From Methylomonas sp. ZR1 (lineage in GTDB: Bacteria; Pseudomonadota; Gammaproteobacteria; Methylococcales; Methylomonadaceae), in NCBI RefSeq assembly GCF_013141865.1, contig NZ_RCST01000001.1, forward strand, positions 1,364,001-1,428,000: 64,000 bases of DNA. The letters are read 5' to 3'. Shown here piece by piece: positions 63,909-64,000 of this stretch (position 1 is the stretch's first letter; every line of letters starts with the position of its first letter). The translations under genes were made by a program, and so were the position numbers. The notes beneath the pieces were generated by a model. It ran no database searches. It was not told the origin of the DNA and worked only from the letters and a program-made list of their open reading frames with translations.

Positions 63909-64000
63909 CGACGAAGAAACTTGTGATTAGGTCAAATTCGGTATCAGCCACTACAAAAGCGTGAGTGCCAGACGCGTTTCTCGCACGTAAACGTGTCAAG

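Overview
The window looks like part of a mosaic mobile replicon from a gammaproteobacterium. A methanotroph-like aquatic host is possible, but nothing in the sequence proves the genus. The backbone is recognisable from gene content. It has a MobH relaxase (TraI), coupling protein TraD, a DUF4400 TraJ-like protein, a MobI-like protein, TraF/TraH/TraG, FlhD/FlhC-like (SetD/SetC-type) activators, a lytic transglycosylase, and a Bet/YqaJ-exonuclease/CobS-like/CobT-like block. That set is typical of the SXT/R391 ICE and IncA/C plasmid family. Here it is joined to a TrfA-type replication initiator followed by an iteron array, so the element is best read as a plasmid or a plasmid-derived integrant.

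Layout. 1-6403: minus-strand block with CobT-like, DUF3150, WGR-like, CobS-like, a small ORF, YqaJ exonuclease, a hypothetical and a truncated Bet; five of its gene gaps carry a related leader with co-varying stems. 6404-9015: IS21-family element. 9010-13908: siderophore operon (two NIS synthetases plus an MFS exporter) with Fur-box-like sites upstream. 14484-15336: IS5-family copy 1, then an istB relic. 15929-18030: broken histidine kinase gene with an intact NarL-type regulator. 18107-23006: traI-traD-DUF4400. 23138-24682: lipoprotein, TrfA and iterons. 25495-46464: type I secretion locus with ABC transporter, a 4304-residue RTX protein, a glycosyltransferase and an HlyD-type adaptor, plus degraded fragments of a second ABC/RTX pair. 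46909-53603: mobI, an oriT-like region, traF, traH, traG. 53607-55171: zinc-ribbon membrane protein and a DUF3368/UPF0175 toxin-antitoxin pair. 55291-56901: IS1182 element. 56912-58446: FlhC/FlhD-like regulators and lytic transglycosylase. 58749-61384: IS5 copy 2, a deleted Lrp-like gene and an IS3 element. 61623-63857: serine hydrolase lipoprotein and a TfoX-N protein.

How it fits together. TraI and TraD would process and deliver DNA from an oriT near mobI, TraF/H/G belong to the F-type pilus and mating-pair apparatus, and the FlhDC-like pair probably switches transfer on. A conserved 36-bp palindromic block sits about 34 nt upstream of both traI and traF and is a good candidate for a shared control site. 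The core T4SS genes normally found between traJ and bet (traL, E, K, B, V, A, C, W, U, N) are absent where the usual order predicts them; that space holds the siderophore operon and IS elements, and the Bet gene is cut by IS21. Transfer may therefore be defective or may depend on genes outside the window. The siderophore operon and the giant secreted RTX protein are the main cargo.
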